Shown: positions 37,156 through 45,580, counted from the first letter of the stretch. The stretch: 64,000 nt of DNA from Alginatibacterium sediminis (GCF_003610775.1 NZ_RAQO01000010.1:1-64000); one strand, 5' to 3'. Notes: a model not told the origin generated them from the sequence alone. Numbers and translations: made by a program.

Positions 37156-38442
37156 ATGAAGATTACCAGTATCGACGCCTATCAAATTTTCGACTCTCGC
37201 GGTCAACCGACGGTTGAGGCTGTTGTTGGTTTAGAAAACGGTATGGAAGGCATTGGTTTAGTTCCATCCGGTGCATCAACCGGTCAGTTTGAAGCACTCG
37301 AATTGCGTGACAACAATGCTAAATGCTTTGCTGGAAAGTCGGTTTATCAAGCCATTACTAACATCAAAACCGAATTGTCAACACTTGTCATTGGTATGGA
37401 TGTACATCAACAACGACAAATCGATGAAGCGATGATCGCGCTGGATGGCACACAAAACAAATCAAGGCTAGGTGCTAACGCCATTCTAGGTATATCGCTA
37501 GCAGTCGCCGATGCATCCGCTAAGGCCAATCACAAGCCCTTGTTTGCTAATTTAGTGGATGATGACTTTGGTTCACTTATTCCATTGCCTGAGATCCAAT
37601 TGGTTGGCGGGGGAGCACATGCGCATTGGCGAACCGATATTCAGGACTTTTTGATCATCGCAAACGGTGCAAGCTCCTACGAGCAAACCCTAGAAGTCAC
37701 CTATAACGTTTATCATGCGGGTGAAGCGATACTAAGAGAGCGAGGCCTATTGGCTGGCTGTGCTGACGAAGGAGGATTTTGGCCTAGTTTTGATAACCAT
37801 GAGGCTATCTTTAGTTTTGTAGTGGAAGCGATAGAAGCAGCAGGTTATGTTCCTGGAAAAGAGGTCTCAATTTCTTTAGATATCGCTGCGAGCGATTTAT
37901 ATCGCGATGGCCGATATCACTTACCCTTAGACAAGAAAGACTATAGTTCGGAGCAGTTTTACGCTCTTATTCTGGATTGGTGTCAACGCTATCCTGTGCT
38001 ATCAATTGAAGATCCGTTTGCGGATACAGATTTTGAAATGTGGCAAAAACTAACTTTAGAAATTGGCGACAAAGTTCAAATCATTGGAGACGACCTATTC
38101 ACCACTAATCTGAAGTTGATAGAAAAGGGGATAGCGCAAAAAATGGCGAATTCGGTGCTGATTAAGCTGAATCAAATCGGCAGTGTCAGTGAAACTATTG
38201 ATGCCATTCGTCTGACTCAAAAAGCTGGGTGGTTACCGGTGGTGTCAGCGCGTTCAGGTGAGACCGAAGATGCGTTTATCAGTCATTTGGCAGTAGCAAC
38301 AAATGCCGGTCAGCTCAAAGTAGGTTCGTTTACTCGCAGTGAACGCATGGTTAAATGGAACGAATGTATTCGGATAGCTAGAAAACTTGGGGATGATGCG
38401 CGCTTTGTTGGCGGTGATATCTACCAAGCTTTAAAGTCATAA
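37156..38442 (+). CDS. Enolase paralogue with altered active site
   Basis: A 428-residue protein of the enolase family, aligned end to end with glycolytic enolase. Retained: the SGASTG loop, His155 (yeast H159), Glu205 (E211), metal ligands Asp242, Glu285 and Asp312, the general base Lys337 (K345) and Lys388 (K396). Changed: Glu168 of yeast is Asp164 (DIQDFL), His373 is Ala365 (SARSGETED for SHRSGETED), and the NGGxHA loop is GGGAHA. It is expected to dehydrate a 2-phospho-acid, but the substrate may differ from 2-phosphoglycerate. The start (RBS AAGAGG) is ATG 37156. It is the last gene of the operon. Confidence 0.87.
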   Translation: MKITSIDAYQIFDSRGQPTVEAVVGLENGMEGIGLVPSGASTGQFEALELRDNNAKCFAGKSVYQAITNIKTELSTLVIGMDVHQQRQIDEAMIALDGTQNKSRLGANAILGISLAVADASAKANHKPLFANLVDDDFGSLIPLPEIQLVGGGAHAHWRTDIQDFLIIANGASSYEQTLEVTYNVYHAGEAILRERGLLAGCADEGGFWPSFDNHEAIFSFVVEAIEAAGYVPGKEVSISLDIAASDLYRDGRYHLPLDKKDYSSEQFYALILDWCQRYPVLSIEDPFADTDFEMWQKLTLEIGDKVQIIGDDLFTTNLKLIEKGIAQKMANSVLIKLNQIGSVSETIDAIRLTQKAGWLPVVSARSGETEDAFISHLAVATNAGQLKVGSFTRSERMVKWNECIRIARKLGDDARFVGGDIYQALKS

Positions 38443-38518
38443 TCACAGGCGACATGCGATGTGAGTGTCGTTGCTCTCAAGTATAGTCGCTTAAAGTCAA
38501 AGCCTTCAATTTTACCAA

Positions 38519-38543
38519 GAACACCAACGCGATGTTGGTGTTC
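38519..38543. terminator. Bidirectional terminator
   Basis: GAACACCAAC / GTTGGTGTTC around loop GCGAT, with flanking ACCA/TGGT pairs. It lies between the convergent enolase paralogue and the Pro-rich protein gene. Confidence 0.75.
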
Positions 38544-38553
38544 CTGGTTTGGT

Positions 38554-38994
38554 TTAGGCTTCTATATCAAGTAAGTTACCGCTGCTACCAAAGCCGCTAT
38601 CTTGCAAGCTTTGAACAAAAGAACTTAACTCTGCCTCGTCAAGATCGCCACTCTCAAACTGTTCTACAAAACTTTGGATCAACGAAGTGAGTTCGTTATC
38701 TTCGGCTGAGCTTTCAGCTTGGGGAGGCGGAGGAGGTGGTCGTGAACCTTCAGGCCGCAATTGAGATGGGTCAATCCCTACATCACTCATCAAACCTGCA
38801 ATTTCTTTACTCGGCTTAAGTCCCATTTCTTCAAACATACTGTTGATGGCATCTTTGTCTTCATCGGTGATGTTATCAGGGTCAATACTGGCCAATTTTT
38901 CTTGGATTAGCGCTGTTTGCTCAGCAGTTGGCGGGGTTGGTGGCGTGGAAGAGAATGCCCCTTGCATGGGGCTTGCCTGAATCGAACTTATCAT
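38554..38994 (-). CDS. Acidic Pro-rich protein of unknown function
   Basis: A 146-residue acidic protein with a proline run (SRPPPPPPQAES, about residues 82-93) linking two helical acidic halves. The first half has SIDPDNITDEDKDAINSMFEE, the second ELTSLIQSFVEQFESGDLDEAELSSFVQSLQDSGFG. The DxD..E patterning is reminiscent of EF-hand-like loops but no canonical EF-hand is complete. There is no signal peptide. No family is recognised. It has no partner gene. Confidence 0.65.
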   Translation of the reverse strand: MISSIQASPMQGAFSSTPPTPPTAEQTALIQEKLASIDPDNITDEDKDAINSMFEEMGLKPSKEIAGLMSDVGIDPSQLRPEGSRPPPPPPQAESSAEDNELTSLIQSFVEQFESGDLDEAELSSFVQSLQDSGFGSSGNLLDIEA

Positions 38995-39413
38995 AAATAT
39001 TCCTTTACTAGTTTTAGAAATGTTTAGTTATTTCAAACCGATAGTTGAGCCGAACCAAGCGATAAGAGACTGAATTAGCTTAAACAAAGAATGCGAAGTA
39101 ATGGTGGAGAAAATGTGGAGAAATTGTGGAGATATTAAGTAGAGACTTTGCTTTGATAATCCACACTAAGCTGATGCGATTAGCAAATACCTATTTAGTT
39201 TTCATTTTTAGCCGAATTTGTGAGCTATTTCTAAGTTTGTCCGAGGGGATAAAATCGGCCTTATGCTCATCAAAAACTGCACAGTTAACTCTATTTCAAC
39301 AATTTAAGATGGTTACAAGCTGGAGCCTACACCAGCTGTGAAGCTCAAAGAATTCAATAGTCACGTGGTATTGGGCTATTAGGACAACAATAAAAATGGA
39401 ATAGAGGTTTGAT
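38995..39413. other. 419-bp intergenic region with an 11-bp tandem repeat
   Basis: It lies between the divergent Pro-rich protein and the ABC importer operon and should hold both promoters. It contains a triple 11-bp repeat, listed separately. The 71-codon ORF at 39126-39341 has no family match and is not counted. Confidence 0.6.
39104..39136 (+). repeat. Three 11-bp tandem repeats (GTGGAGAAAAT type)
   Basis: GTGGAGAAAAT, GTGGAGAAATT and GTGGAGATATT follow one another without gaps. The 11-bp period places each copy on about the same DNA face, so the array could bind a regulator in a row. It is about 280 nt before the substrate-binding-protein gene. Confidence 0.7.
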
Positions 39414-40322
39414 ATGAATATGTTTAAAAAACTAGTTGCTACAAGTATGTTAATCGGCGCCTGTGCAGTCGCTGGTAGCGCAACAGCTAAAGACATGAAA
39501 ATTGGTTATACAACGATGGATCTAGCCAATCCTTACTTTATTGCTGTTACCAGTGGCGTGAAAGAGCGAGCAGAAACGCTCGGTGTAAAAGTTACCATTC
39601 ACGACGCTAAATCAGACCCTGCTAGTCAAATAGCTGCTATTGAGAATTTTATTGCTCAAGGCATGGACGCGATTGTTATAAGCCCAATTGATGCAATAGC
39701 TGTAGAGCCAATGGTGAAATTGGCCCATGACAACAATATTCCAATTATCAACGCCCACCAAGCAATGGAAGGAGCTGATGCTCAAATTGGTCTTATTGAA
39801 TTTGAGTACGGTTATGCTGTTGGTAAATTAGCCGGTGAGTACATCACTAAACACATGGCTGGTAAAGCCGATGTAGCCATCTTAGGACAGCCTGAAGTAT
39901 CAGCTTTGGTTGAACGTGTAAGCGGAATCAAACAAGGCGTACTTGATCATGCGCCTGGTGCCACAATTGCCGCAGAACAAAGTGGTTACACGCCGGAAAC
40001 TGGTGCGCGAGCTGCTGAAGTAGTCATGCAGTCTAAGCCTAGCGTACGAGTGTTTGTTGGTATGAATGACGCCGGTATCTTGGGTGCATTTGAAGCTCTT
40101 AAAGGCATGGGAGTCAATGAAGAAGAATTTGCACTGTTTGGTCTTGATGCAACCGAAGAAGCTCAGCTGAAAATAGCTCAAAAAACCATGTATAAAGGCA
40201 CGGTTGATATTGCCCCCTTTGTGACTGGCGAAATGATTGTTGATGTTGCGCTGCAAGTTGCTAAAAACGGTCCGATCAAAGATATGGTCAAAATTGAAAT
40301 GTTCCCACTATTGTCTGAATAG
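39414..40322 (+). CDS. Sugar ABC transporter substrate-binding protein (RbsB type)
   Basis: A 302-residue periplasmic protein with a Sec signal peptide ending in ATA-K at about residue 24. It has the RbsB/LacI-type fold: MKIGYTTMDLANPYFIAVTSGVKERAE, IENFIAQGMDAIVISPIDAIA, PIINAH and VFVGMNDAGILGAFEALK. It captures a pentose, hexose or inositol-like sugar for the RbsA/RbsC-type complex that follows. RBS AGAGG lies 6 nt before the ATG. A GC-rich hairpin lies between it and the ATPase gene. Confidence 0.92.
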   Translation: MNMFKKLVATSMLIGACAVAGSATAKDMKIGYTTMDLANPYFIAVTSGVKERAETLGVKVTIHDAKSDPASQIAAIENFIAQGMDAIVISPIDAIAVEPMVKLAHDNNIPIINAHQAMEGADAQIGLIEFEYGYAVGKLAGEYITKHMAGKADVAILGQPEVSALVERVSGIKQGVLDHAPGATIAAEQSGYTPETGARAAEVVMQSKPSVRVFVGMNDAGILGAFEALKGMGVNEEEFALFGLDATEEAQLKIAQKTMYKGTVDIAPFVTGEMIVDVALQVAKNGPIKDMVKIEMFPLLSE

Positions 40323-40331
40323 TCCTAGGCA

Positions 40332-40350
40332 GGAGGGGCAGCGCCCCTCC
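40332..40350 (+). promoter_or_regulatory. GC-rich mRNA hairpin between SBP and ATPase genes
   Basis: GGAGGGGC-AGC-GCCCCTCC with no T-run after it. It is likely a 3'-stabilising structure that allows more of the binding protein than of the transporter, as in many ABC operons. Confidence 0.75.
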
Positions 40351-40385
40351 GATTCGACTTCTTACGTACAATTTAGGAATTATTT

Positions 40386-41861
40386 ATGTCCATCTTATGC
40401 CTTAAGTCTGTTGTTAAAGAATATCCCGGAGTACAGGCGCTAGCAGGTGTTAGCTTTGAGCTCGAAGCTGGTGAAGTCCATGCCATCATGGGCGAAAATG
40501 GGGCCGGAAAGTCAACCTTGATTAAAACGGTAACGGGTGCAATTAAACCCACTCGAGGTTATGTCGTTTATCAAGGGCAAACGCTCCCAAGTGGAGACCC
40601 TCGCGCAATTATTGACCTGGGTATCTCTGCAATATATCAAGAGCTTAGTTTGTTTCCAGAATTAACCGTTGCCGAGAACATTTTCTACGGAAATGAAACC
40701 TATAAAGGGTTATTCCTAGACAAAGCGAAAATGAATGAGAACGCCTTAAGTTTGCTCAAAAGCCTAGGTACAGATATCAAACCTGAGGTACAAGTTAAAA
40801 CGCTCAGCATTGGATTTCAGCAGTTAGTTGAGCTTGCAAAGGCTGTCTCAAAGCAATGCAAATTACTGATTATGGATGAGCCAACAGCTCCGCTGACTAA
40901 TCAAGAAGTTAAATATATGTATGAAGCGGTACGTCGTTTACAAAAACAAGGCGTCACCATCATCTATGTGTCCCATCGCCTCAACGAGGTGTTTGACTTA
41001 TGTGACCGCGTGACTATTTTGCGAGATGGACATTACATTGAAACACTCGACATCGATAAGGTGACCGAGGATGAATTAATTCGACTCATGGTCGGTCGTA
41101 CCATCACCAACGAATACCCCAAACGAACCCATGAATTGGGAGACGACTATCTAAGCGTGCGTTCACTTAACTCTGGTTTGGTTAAGGATGTTTCATTTAG
41201 CCTTAAAAAAGGTGAAATTTTAGGTTTGGCTGGCTTAGTTGGAGCCGGAAGAACCGAGATTGCGCGGCTTATTTTTGGCGCCGACCCGCTCAAATCCGGT
41301 GAAATAACAATAGACGGTGTCACAAAGCTTATTAACAGCCCACACGACGCCATTGCCGCCGGGATAGGGCTATTACCTGAAGATCGAAAAACACAAGGTG
41401 CACTGTTAACGATGTCAATTAGTGACAATGTTAGCTATTCATCTCTGGATCGTTTCAGTTCCAAAGGGATTTTACAGCCTAAGTTGGAGCGAGCATCTAC
41501 TCAAGAGTTTGTTAGTAAGCTCAATGTAAAAACCCCTTCAATTGACCAATTAGTCGGTAATTTATCCGGTGGCAACCAACAAAAAGTGGTGCTTGCTAAA
41601 TGGCTTCTTAACGATTGTTCAGTGCTTATTTTTGATGAACCAACGCGCGGGATTGATGTTGGAGCCAAATCTGAAATTTACGAATTAATGCGCCAAATTA
41701 CACAGCGCGGTGTATCCGTCATTATGATTAGCAGCGAAATGCCTGAGTTACTGGGTATGTCTGACAGGGTACTTGTTGTACACGATGGCAGCATCGTTAA
41801 AGAGCTCCATCCTGAAGAATACAGTCAAGAGACGGTGCTTAAATATGCATCGGGATTCTAA
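40386..41861 (+). CDS. Sugar ABC transporter ATP-binding protein (RbsA type)
   Basis: A 491-residue fusion of two ABC domains. The first has Walker A GENGAGKST, signature LSIGFQQL and Walker B LLIMDEPTA. The second has a degenerate Walker A (GLVGAGRTE), signature LSGGNQQKV and LIFDEPTRGID. This asymmetry is normal for RbsA/XylG/MglA proteins. It powers the import of the sugar caught by the upstream binding protein. The gene starts 63 nt after the SBP gene and is followed by the permease gene 16 nt later. Confidence 0.95.
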   Translation: MSILCLKSVVKEYPGVQALAGVSFELEAGEVHAIMGENGAGKSTLIKTVTGAIKPTRGYVVYQGQTLPSGDPRAIIDLGISAIYQELSLFPELTVAENIFYGNETYKGLFLDKAKMNENALSLLKSLGTDIKPEVQVKTLSIGFQQLVELAKAVSKQCKLLIMDEPTAPLTNQEVKYMYEAVRRLQKQGVTIIYVSHRLNEVFDLCDRVTILRDGHYIETLDIDKVTEDELIRLMVGRTITNEYPKRTHELGDDYLSVRSLNSGLVKDVSFSLKKGEILGLAGLVGAGRTEIARLIFGADPLKSGEITIDGVTKLINSPHDAIAAGIGLLPEDRKTQGALLTMSISDNVSYSSLDRFSSKGILQPKLERASTQEFVSKLNVKTPSIDQLVGNLSGGNQQKVVLAKWLLNDCSVLIFDEPTRGIDVGAKSEIYELMRQITQRGVSVIMISSEMPELLGMSDRVLVVHDGSIVKELHPEEYSQETVLKYASGF

Positions 41862-41877
41862 CGAAAAGGAAACAACA

Positions 41878-42861
41878 ATGGACACGACTCAAAAAAGTTT
41901 GCGAGTAGAGCAGCCTTTCGGAAAAGTATCGCTGCAATTTCTTTCTCGTTACTGGATTTTCATTGCATTGGTCGTATTGATCGTTGCGTTCTCACTACTG
42001 TCTGACAGTTTTTTAAGCAAAATTAACCTGCTTAATATTTTACGCCAAGTATCCATTATTGGGATCTGCGCGGTTGGCATGACCATGGTTATCTTAACCG
42101 GTGGCATCGATTTGTCGGTTGGCTCCATGATAGGGGTGAGCGGCATGGCTTGCGCTCTAATGTTGCAAGCAGGTATTCCACCGGTACTGGCGGTCTTTTT
42201 AACCTTAGTTATGGGCTTAGGGTTTGGTGGTATTACCGGGTTATTGATTAATAAAATCCATATTCCCCCCTTGATAGCGACCTTAGGATTAATGACCGCG
42301 CTACGCGGTGTGGCATACATTCTTAATGGCGGCTTACCGATTTACGGCATACCTGAGTCGGTTAAGTTTTTAGGTCAAGGTTGGGTGTTTGGTATCCCTT
42401 TCCCAGTGATTCTAATGATAGCGGTTTTCGTACTGGGCTATGTATTACTCAATAAAACCGCCTTTGGACGCCATCTCTACGGGACTGGTGGTAACGAAGA
42501 AGCCTCACGACTCTCAGGTGTAAATGTTGAGAAACTAAAAACTAAAGTCTATTTACTGGCATTTTTTCTGTCTACCTTTGCCGGGATTGTATTGATGGCT
42601 CGCGTAAACAGTGGCCAGCCTCGTGGCGGCACAGGCTACGAAATGGATATTATTACCGCTGTAGTCTTAGGTGGTGTTTCCATTATGGGTGGCTCTGGCC
42701 GGCTTATGGGAGTGATCGCCGGGGTAATGATTATGGGCGTACTTTCAAACGGCATGATCTTGCTTAACATCGACGAATACGTGCAGTGGGTTGTGAAAGG
42801 ATTAGTATTACTGGTAGCTGTTGGGCTCGACCAACTTTCTAATCACAAATCAGAACAATAG
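41878..42861 (+). CDS. Sugar ABC transporter permease (RbsC type)
   Basis: A 327-residue inner-membrane permease of the BPD_transp_2 family. The motif ILTGGIDLSVGSMIGVSGM, the loop LINKIHIPPLIATLGLMTALRGVAYILNGG and TAVVLGGVSIMGGSGRLMG are diagnostic, with about nine to ten membrane segments. The ATG at 41878 follows AAAAGGAAAC; an in-frame start at 41773 would overlap the ATPase gene. It completes the importer. A terminator follows. Confidence 0.95.
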   Translation: MDTTQKSLRVEQPFGKVSLQFLSRYWIFIALVVLIVAFSLLSDSFLSKINLLNILRQVSIIGICAVGMTMVILTGGIDLSVGSMIGVSGMACALMLQAGIPPVLAVFLTLVMGLGFGGITGLLINKIHIPPLIATLGLMTALRGVAYILNGGLPIYGIPESVKFLGQGWVFGIPFPVILMIAVFVLGYVLLNKTAFGRHLYGTGGNEEASRLSGVNVEKLKTKVYLLAFFLSTFAGIVLMARVNSGQPRGGTGYEMDIITAVVLGGVSIMGGSGRLMGVIAGVMIMGVLSNGMILLNIDEYVQWVVKGLVLLVAVGLDQLSNHKSEQ

Positions 42862-42887
42862 AACTAAGCGCAGCGCGAACCATCTCC

Positions 42888-42917
42888 AAAAGGTCTAGTC
42901 ATTTGCTAGGCCTTTTT
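42888..42917 (+). terminator. Rho-independent terminator of the ABC importer operon
   Basis: AAAAGGTCTAG / CTAGGCCTTTT (one G-T pair), 7-nt loop, T-run. Confidence 0.85.
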
Positions 42918-43043
42918 GGCTTCAATGGAGCCAGTAACAAAGCTGTAAGTTTAAGCCGCAATTTTTCTGATGCCATGGTGGATTTATCTAATCGACAGTT
43001 GCACTTTTATATACCGCTTAAACCCATTACTATGAGCGTCATT

Positions 43044-43091
43044 GCTTTAAGAGCTACACAATAATTCTTATGAATTACAATCTCTTAAAGC
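43044..43091. promoter_or_regulatory. Nested inverted repeat upstream of the sterol-desaturase-like gene
   Basis: Outer arms GCTTTAAGAG / CTCTTAAAGC (43044-43053 and 43082-43091) enclose an inner dyad TAATTC-TTAT-GAATTA (43062-43077). It ends 40 nt before the start codon. It could be an operator or a 5' UTR fold. Confidence 0.5.
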
Positions 43092-43131
43092 GATTAATAT
43101 GACGGGAAGTCAAAACTAAAAATTCAAAGTA

Positions 43132-44316
43132 ATGGATACGAGTGAACAAATGGATAGTGAGTACCAGTACAAACAACGGCAAGTTGCGAAGAACAAGGGT
43201 AAAGAATTTCGACTCGGCGAAGGCAGAATTAGTGGCTACTGCTCTTTGATGCTGGGCGGCTTGAGCCTACTTGCGGTTATCGCTTATCTATATCCTTCGA
43301 TGTTAACCACCACAGAGCTGCGAAAGCTCTATGATGCAGAGCAGCTACAAGTTGTTCTAAAATATGGCATGTACACATCTATAGGCCTTGGTTTTCTTAC
43401 ATTTATTCTAAACAACGGAAAGTACAAGTTCTTAGGTTTGACGGGAATAAGCTTAACGCTTGTCGCGTTTTTATTGGGTGGTTACCAGATTCCGGTAGGA
43501 CCGGTAGAGCCCAAAGAGCTTTCCTTGGGTGTTGACTGGTTGATTCTGGCTTTTTTAGGTTCAATCGTTGTTTTTGTGAGCCTAGAAAAACTATTTCCTA
43601 AATACAAAGACCAACTGATTATGAGACCGGAGTGGGGCGTAGACTTATTTTACTTTTGTTTTAATCACCTCGCTATTTCAGCTATTTTAGTTTTTGCCAA
43701 CTACCATGTAAGTCATTTTGATTGGGCTGTCAGCGCAACATTGCAGCAAAGTATTCGAGATATTCCTATTTGGATACAATTTGTTGTGATTGTGCTTTGC
43801 GCTGATTTTGTTTTGTACTGGGAGCACCGGGCTTACCATGAAATACAGTTGTTGTGGCCGATTCATGCGGTACATCACTCGATAGAAAACATCGATTGGC
43901 TTGCCGGTTCGCGAGGTCACTTTGTACAAGTATTCTCTGAGCGCGCAATGGTTATGATCCCACTTTATTTACTGGGCGTGGAGCAGGCGGCTCTGAATAT
44001 ATATGTTACCTTCGCGGCGCTGCAAGCCGTGCTAATTCATTGCAACGTAGGTATTTCATTTGGACCGCTGAAGTACATATTAGTGACACCGCAGTTTCAC
44101 CACTGGCATCACAGCTCAGAGAAGCCGGCAATTGATACCAATTACTCGGCGCATACTATAGTTTTTGACCGACTATTTAAAACCTATCACTTCCCTAAGC
44201 AACATTGGCCAGCGGATTATGGTACGACACAACGATTACCGAGAACTGTTGTTGGGCAAACCTTGTACCCTCTAAAAGTGTGGGGTAAGCGCATGAAAAG
44301 AAGGTATGCGAAGTAA
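43132..44316 (+). CDS. Sterol desaturase / fatty acid hydroxylase family protein
   Basis: A 394-residue membrane di-iron oxygenase. The histidine boxes are HRAYHE and HAVHHS (about residues 235-255) and HCN...PQFHHWHHS (about 300-330). Several hydrophobic segments lie upstream (~42-62, ~82-98, ~104-120, ~140-155 and ~180-215). It introduces a hydroxyl or double bond into a lipid; the substrate is unknown. The N-terminus is highly charged (EYQYKQRQVAKNKGKEFRLGEGR). It is single-gene. Confidence 0.88.
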   Translation: MDTSEQMDSEYQYKQRQVAKNKGKEFRLGEGRISGYCSLMLGGLSLLAVIAYLYPSMLTTTELRKLYDAEQLQVVLKYGMYTSIGLGFLTFILNNGKYKFLGLTGISLTLVAFLLGGYQIPVGPVEPKELSLGVDWLILAFLGSIVVFVSLEKLFPKYKDQLIMRPEWGVDLFYFCFNHLAISAILVFANYHVSHFDWAVSATLQQSIRDIPIWIQFVVIVLCADFVLYWEHRAYHEIQLLWPIHAVHHSIENIDWLAGSRGHFVQVFSERAMVMIPLYLLGVEQAALNIYVTFAALQAVLIHCNVGISFGPLKYILVTPQFHHWHHSSEKPAIDTNYSAHTIVFDRLFKTYHFPKQHWPADYGTTQRLPRTVVGQTLYPLKVWGKRMKRRYAK

Positions 44317-44476
44317 GGTTTTGCGTTAGATTGTTCCAAACAAGGCTTCTCGTTACTTGACTGTTGTGGTGGCCAAAGTTGTGACTTACTAGACAGAAAT
44401 TCTCATCGCTGGCTTAATCTTCTAGCGCTTAACCAACAGCTTTACTATATTTGTCATACAAATACATATAGAGCTG

Positions 44477-45433
44477 ATGGTGAAAAACTTGAATACAAAT
44501 ACTCCTAAGGCGTTGAGCTTTAAGAAAGTACCGCTATTGGGCATGCTAGCGCTTATGGTGAGCAGTAATATTGCCTTGGCTGAGCAAAGTGCCCCTTCCG
44601 ATAAATTCGATCTTTTAGCATGGACGATCAGCGTGCCAGTCGACTCTGACGGTGACGGAAAATCGGACCAAATCAAAGAAAAAGAGCTTGCTGCGGGCTA
44701 TTCCGATCCAAACTTCTTCTATTTAGCCGAAGACGGCGGCATGGTATTCAAAGCACCAATTAAAGGTGCTAAAACCTCAAAAAACACTTCTTATACCCGC
44801 TCAGAGCTGCGCGAAATGATGCGCCGGGGCGATACCAGCCATAAAACTAAAGGTGTTAACCAAAACAACTGGGTGTTCTCGAGTGCACCTCAGGCTGATT
44901 TAGATAGCGCTGGTGGGATAGATGGCAGCATGCAAGCAACATTGGCGGTAAACCATGTCACGACTACAGGCGAAAGCTGGCAAGTTGGGCGAGTTATCAT
45001 CGGACAAATCCATGCTAATAAGGACGAACCGATTCGCCTTTATTATCGCAAGTTGCCGCACCATACTAAAGGTTCTATTTACTTTGCGCACGAACCACGT
45101 AAAGACTTTGGTGACGAACAGTGGATTGATATGATTGGTGGCATGCTGCCAAGTTACTGGGAACAAGACGCCACACCGCAAGAACCGGATGACGGTATTG
45201 AACTCAATGAAAAATTTTCTTATCGAATCGATGTTGAAGGCAACACCTTAAGGGTGAGCATTATGCGGCCTGGCAAAGATGATCTGGTGCGTGAACATGA
45301 TATGTCTAGCAGCGGTTATGATGCTGGTGGGCAGTATATGTATTTTAAAGCAGGGGTTTATAATCAAAACAAAAGCGGTGAACCTGACGACTATGCGCAA
45401 GCTACGTTTTACGAGTTATCGGTAAGCCATTAG
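44477..45433 (+). CDS. Alginate lyase, PL7 family
   Basis: A 318-residue secreted lyase. The N-terminus holds a basic stretch and a hydrophobic core, with likely cleavage after ALA near residue 36. The three PL7 motifs are present: RSELREM with Arg108, the catalytic QIH at 177-179 and YFKAGVYNQ at 289-297. It cleaves alginate by beta-elimination; the QIH form is usual for enzymes that accept polyguluronate or both block types. No other alginate-use gene (kdgF, oligoalginate lyase) is in the window, so it stands alone. Confidence 0.93.
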   Translation: MVKNLNTNTPKALSFKKVPLLGMLALMVSSNIALAEQSAPSDKFDLLAWTISVPVDSDGDGKSDQIKEKELAAGYSDPNFFYLAEDGGMVFKAPIKGAKTSKNTSYTRSELREMMRRGDTSHKTKGVNQNNWVFSSAPQADLDSAGGIDGSMQATLAVNHVTTTGESWQVGRVIIGQIHANKDEPIRLYYRKLPHHTKGSIYFAHEPRKDFGDEQWIDMIGGMLPSYWEQDATPQEPDDGIELNEKFSYRIDVEGNTLRVSIMRPGKDDLVREHDMSSSGYDAGGQYMYFKAGVYNQNKSGEPDDYAQATFYELSVSH

Positions 45434-45520
45434 TGTAACCCTAAACTACCACTGGCTTAGTCTTAGGTTTTACAAAGCTAGAAGTGTTACGGTATTAATT
45501 TGCACCTAATTGAACATTAA

Positions 45521-45557
45521 AAACATAAGCTCCCGTGAGGTGCTGGAGCTTATGTTT
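45521..45557. terminator. Bidirectional terminator between PL7 and MarR genes
   Basis: A perfect 13-bp stem AAACATAAGCTCC / GGAGCTTATGTTT with an 11-nt loop between convergent genes. Confidence 0.85.
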
Positions 45558-45580
45558 ATTCTCAGCATTTTAGCAAAATA

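Noticed and set aside
34681-38442. Methylthioadenosine/methylthioribose salvage
   Set aside because: The kinase resembles MtnK, but no mtnA, mtnB, mtnC or acireductone gene is present, and the enolase paralogue is of the glycolytic enolase type, not MtnW or MtnC.
39126-39341. 71-codon ORF overlapping the 11-bp repeats
   Set aside because: No similarity to any known family; the repeat array overlaps its start, and composition is not coding-like.
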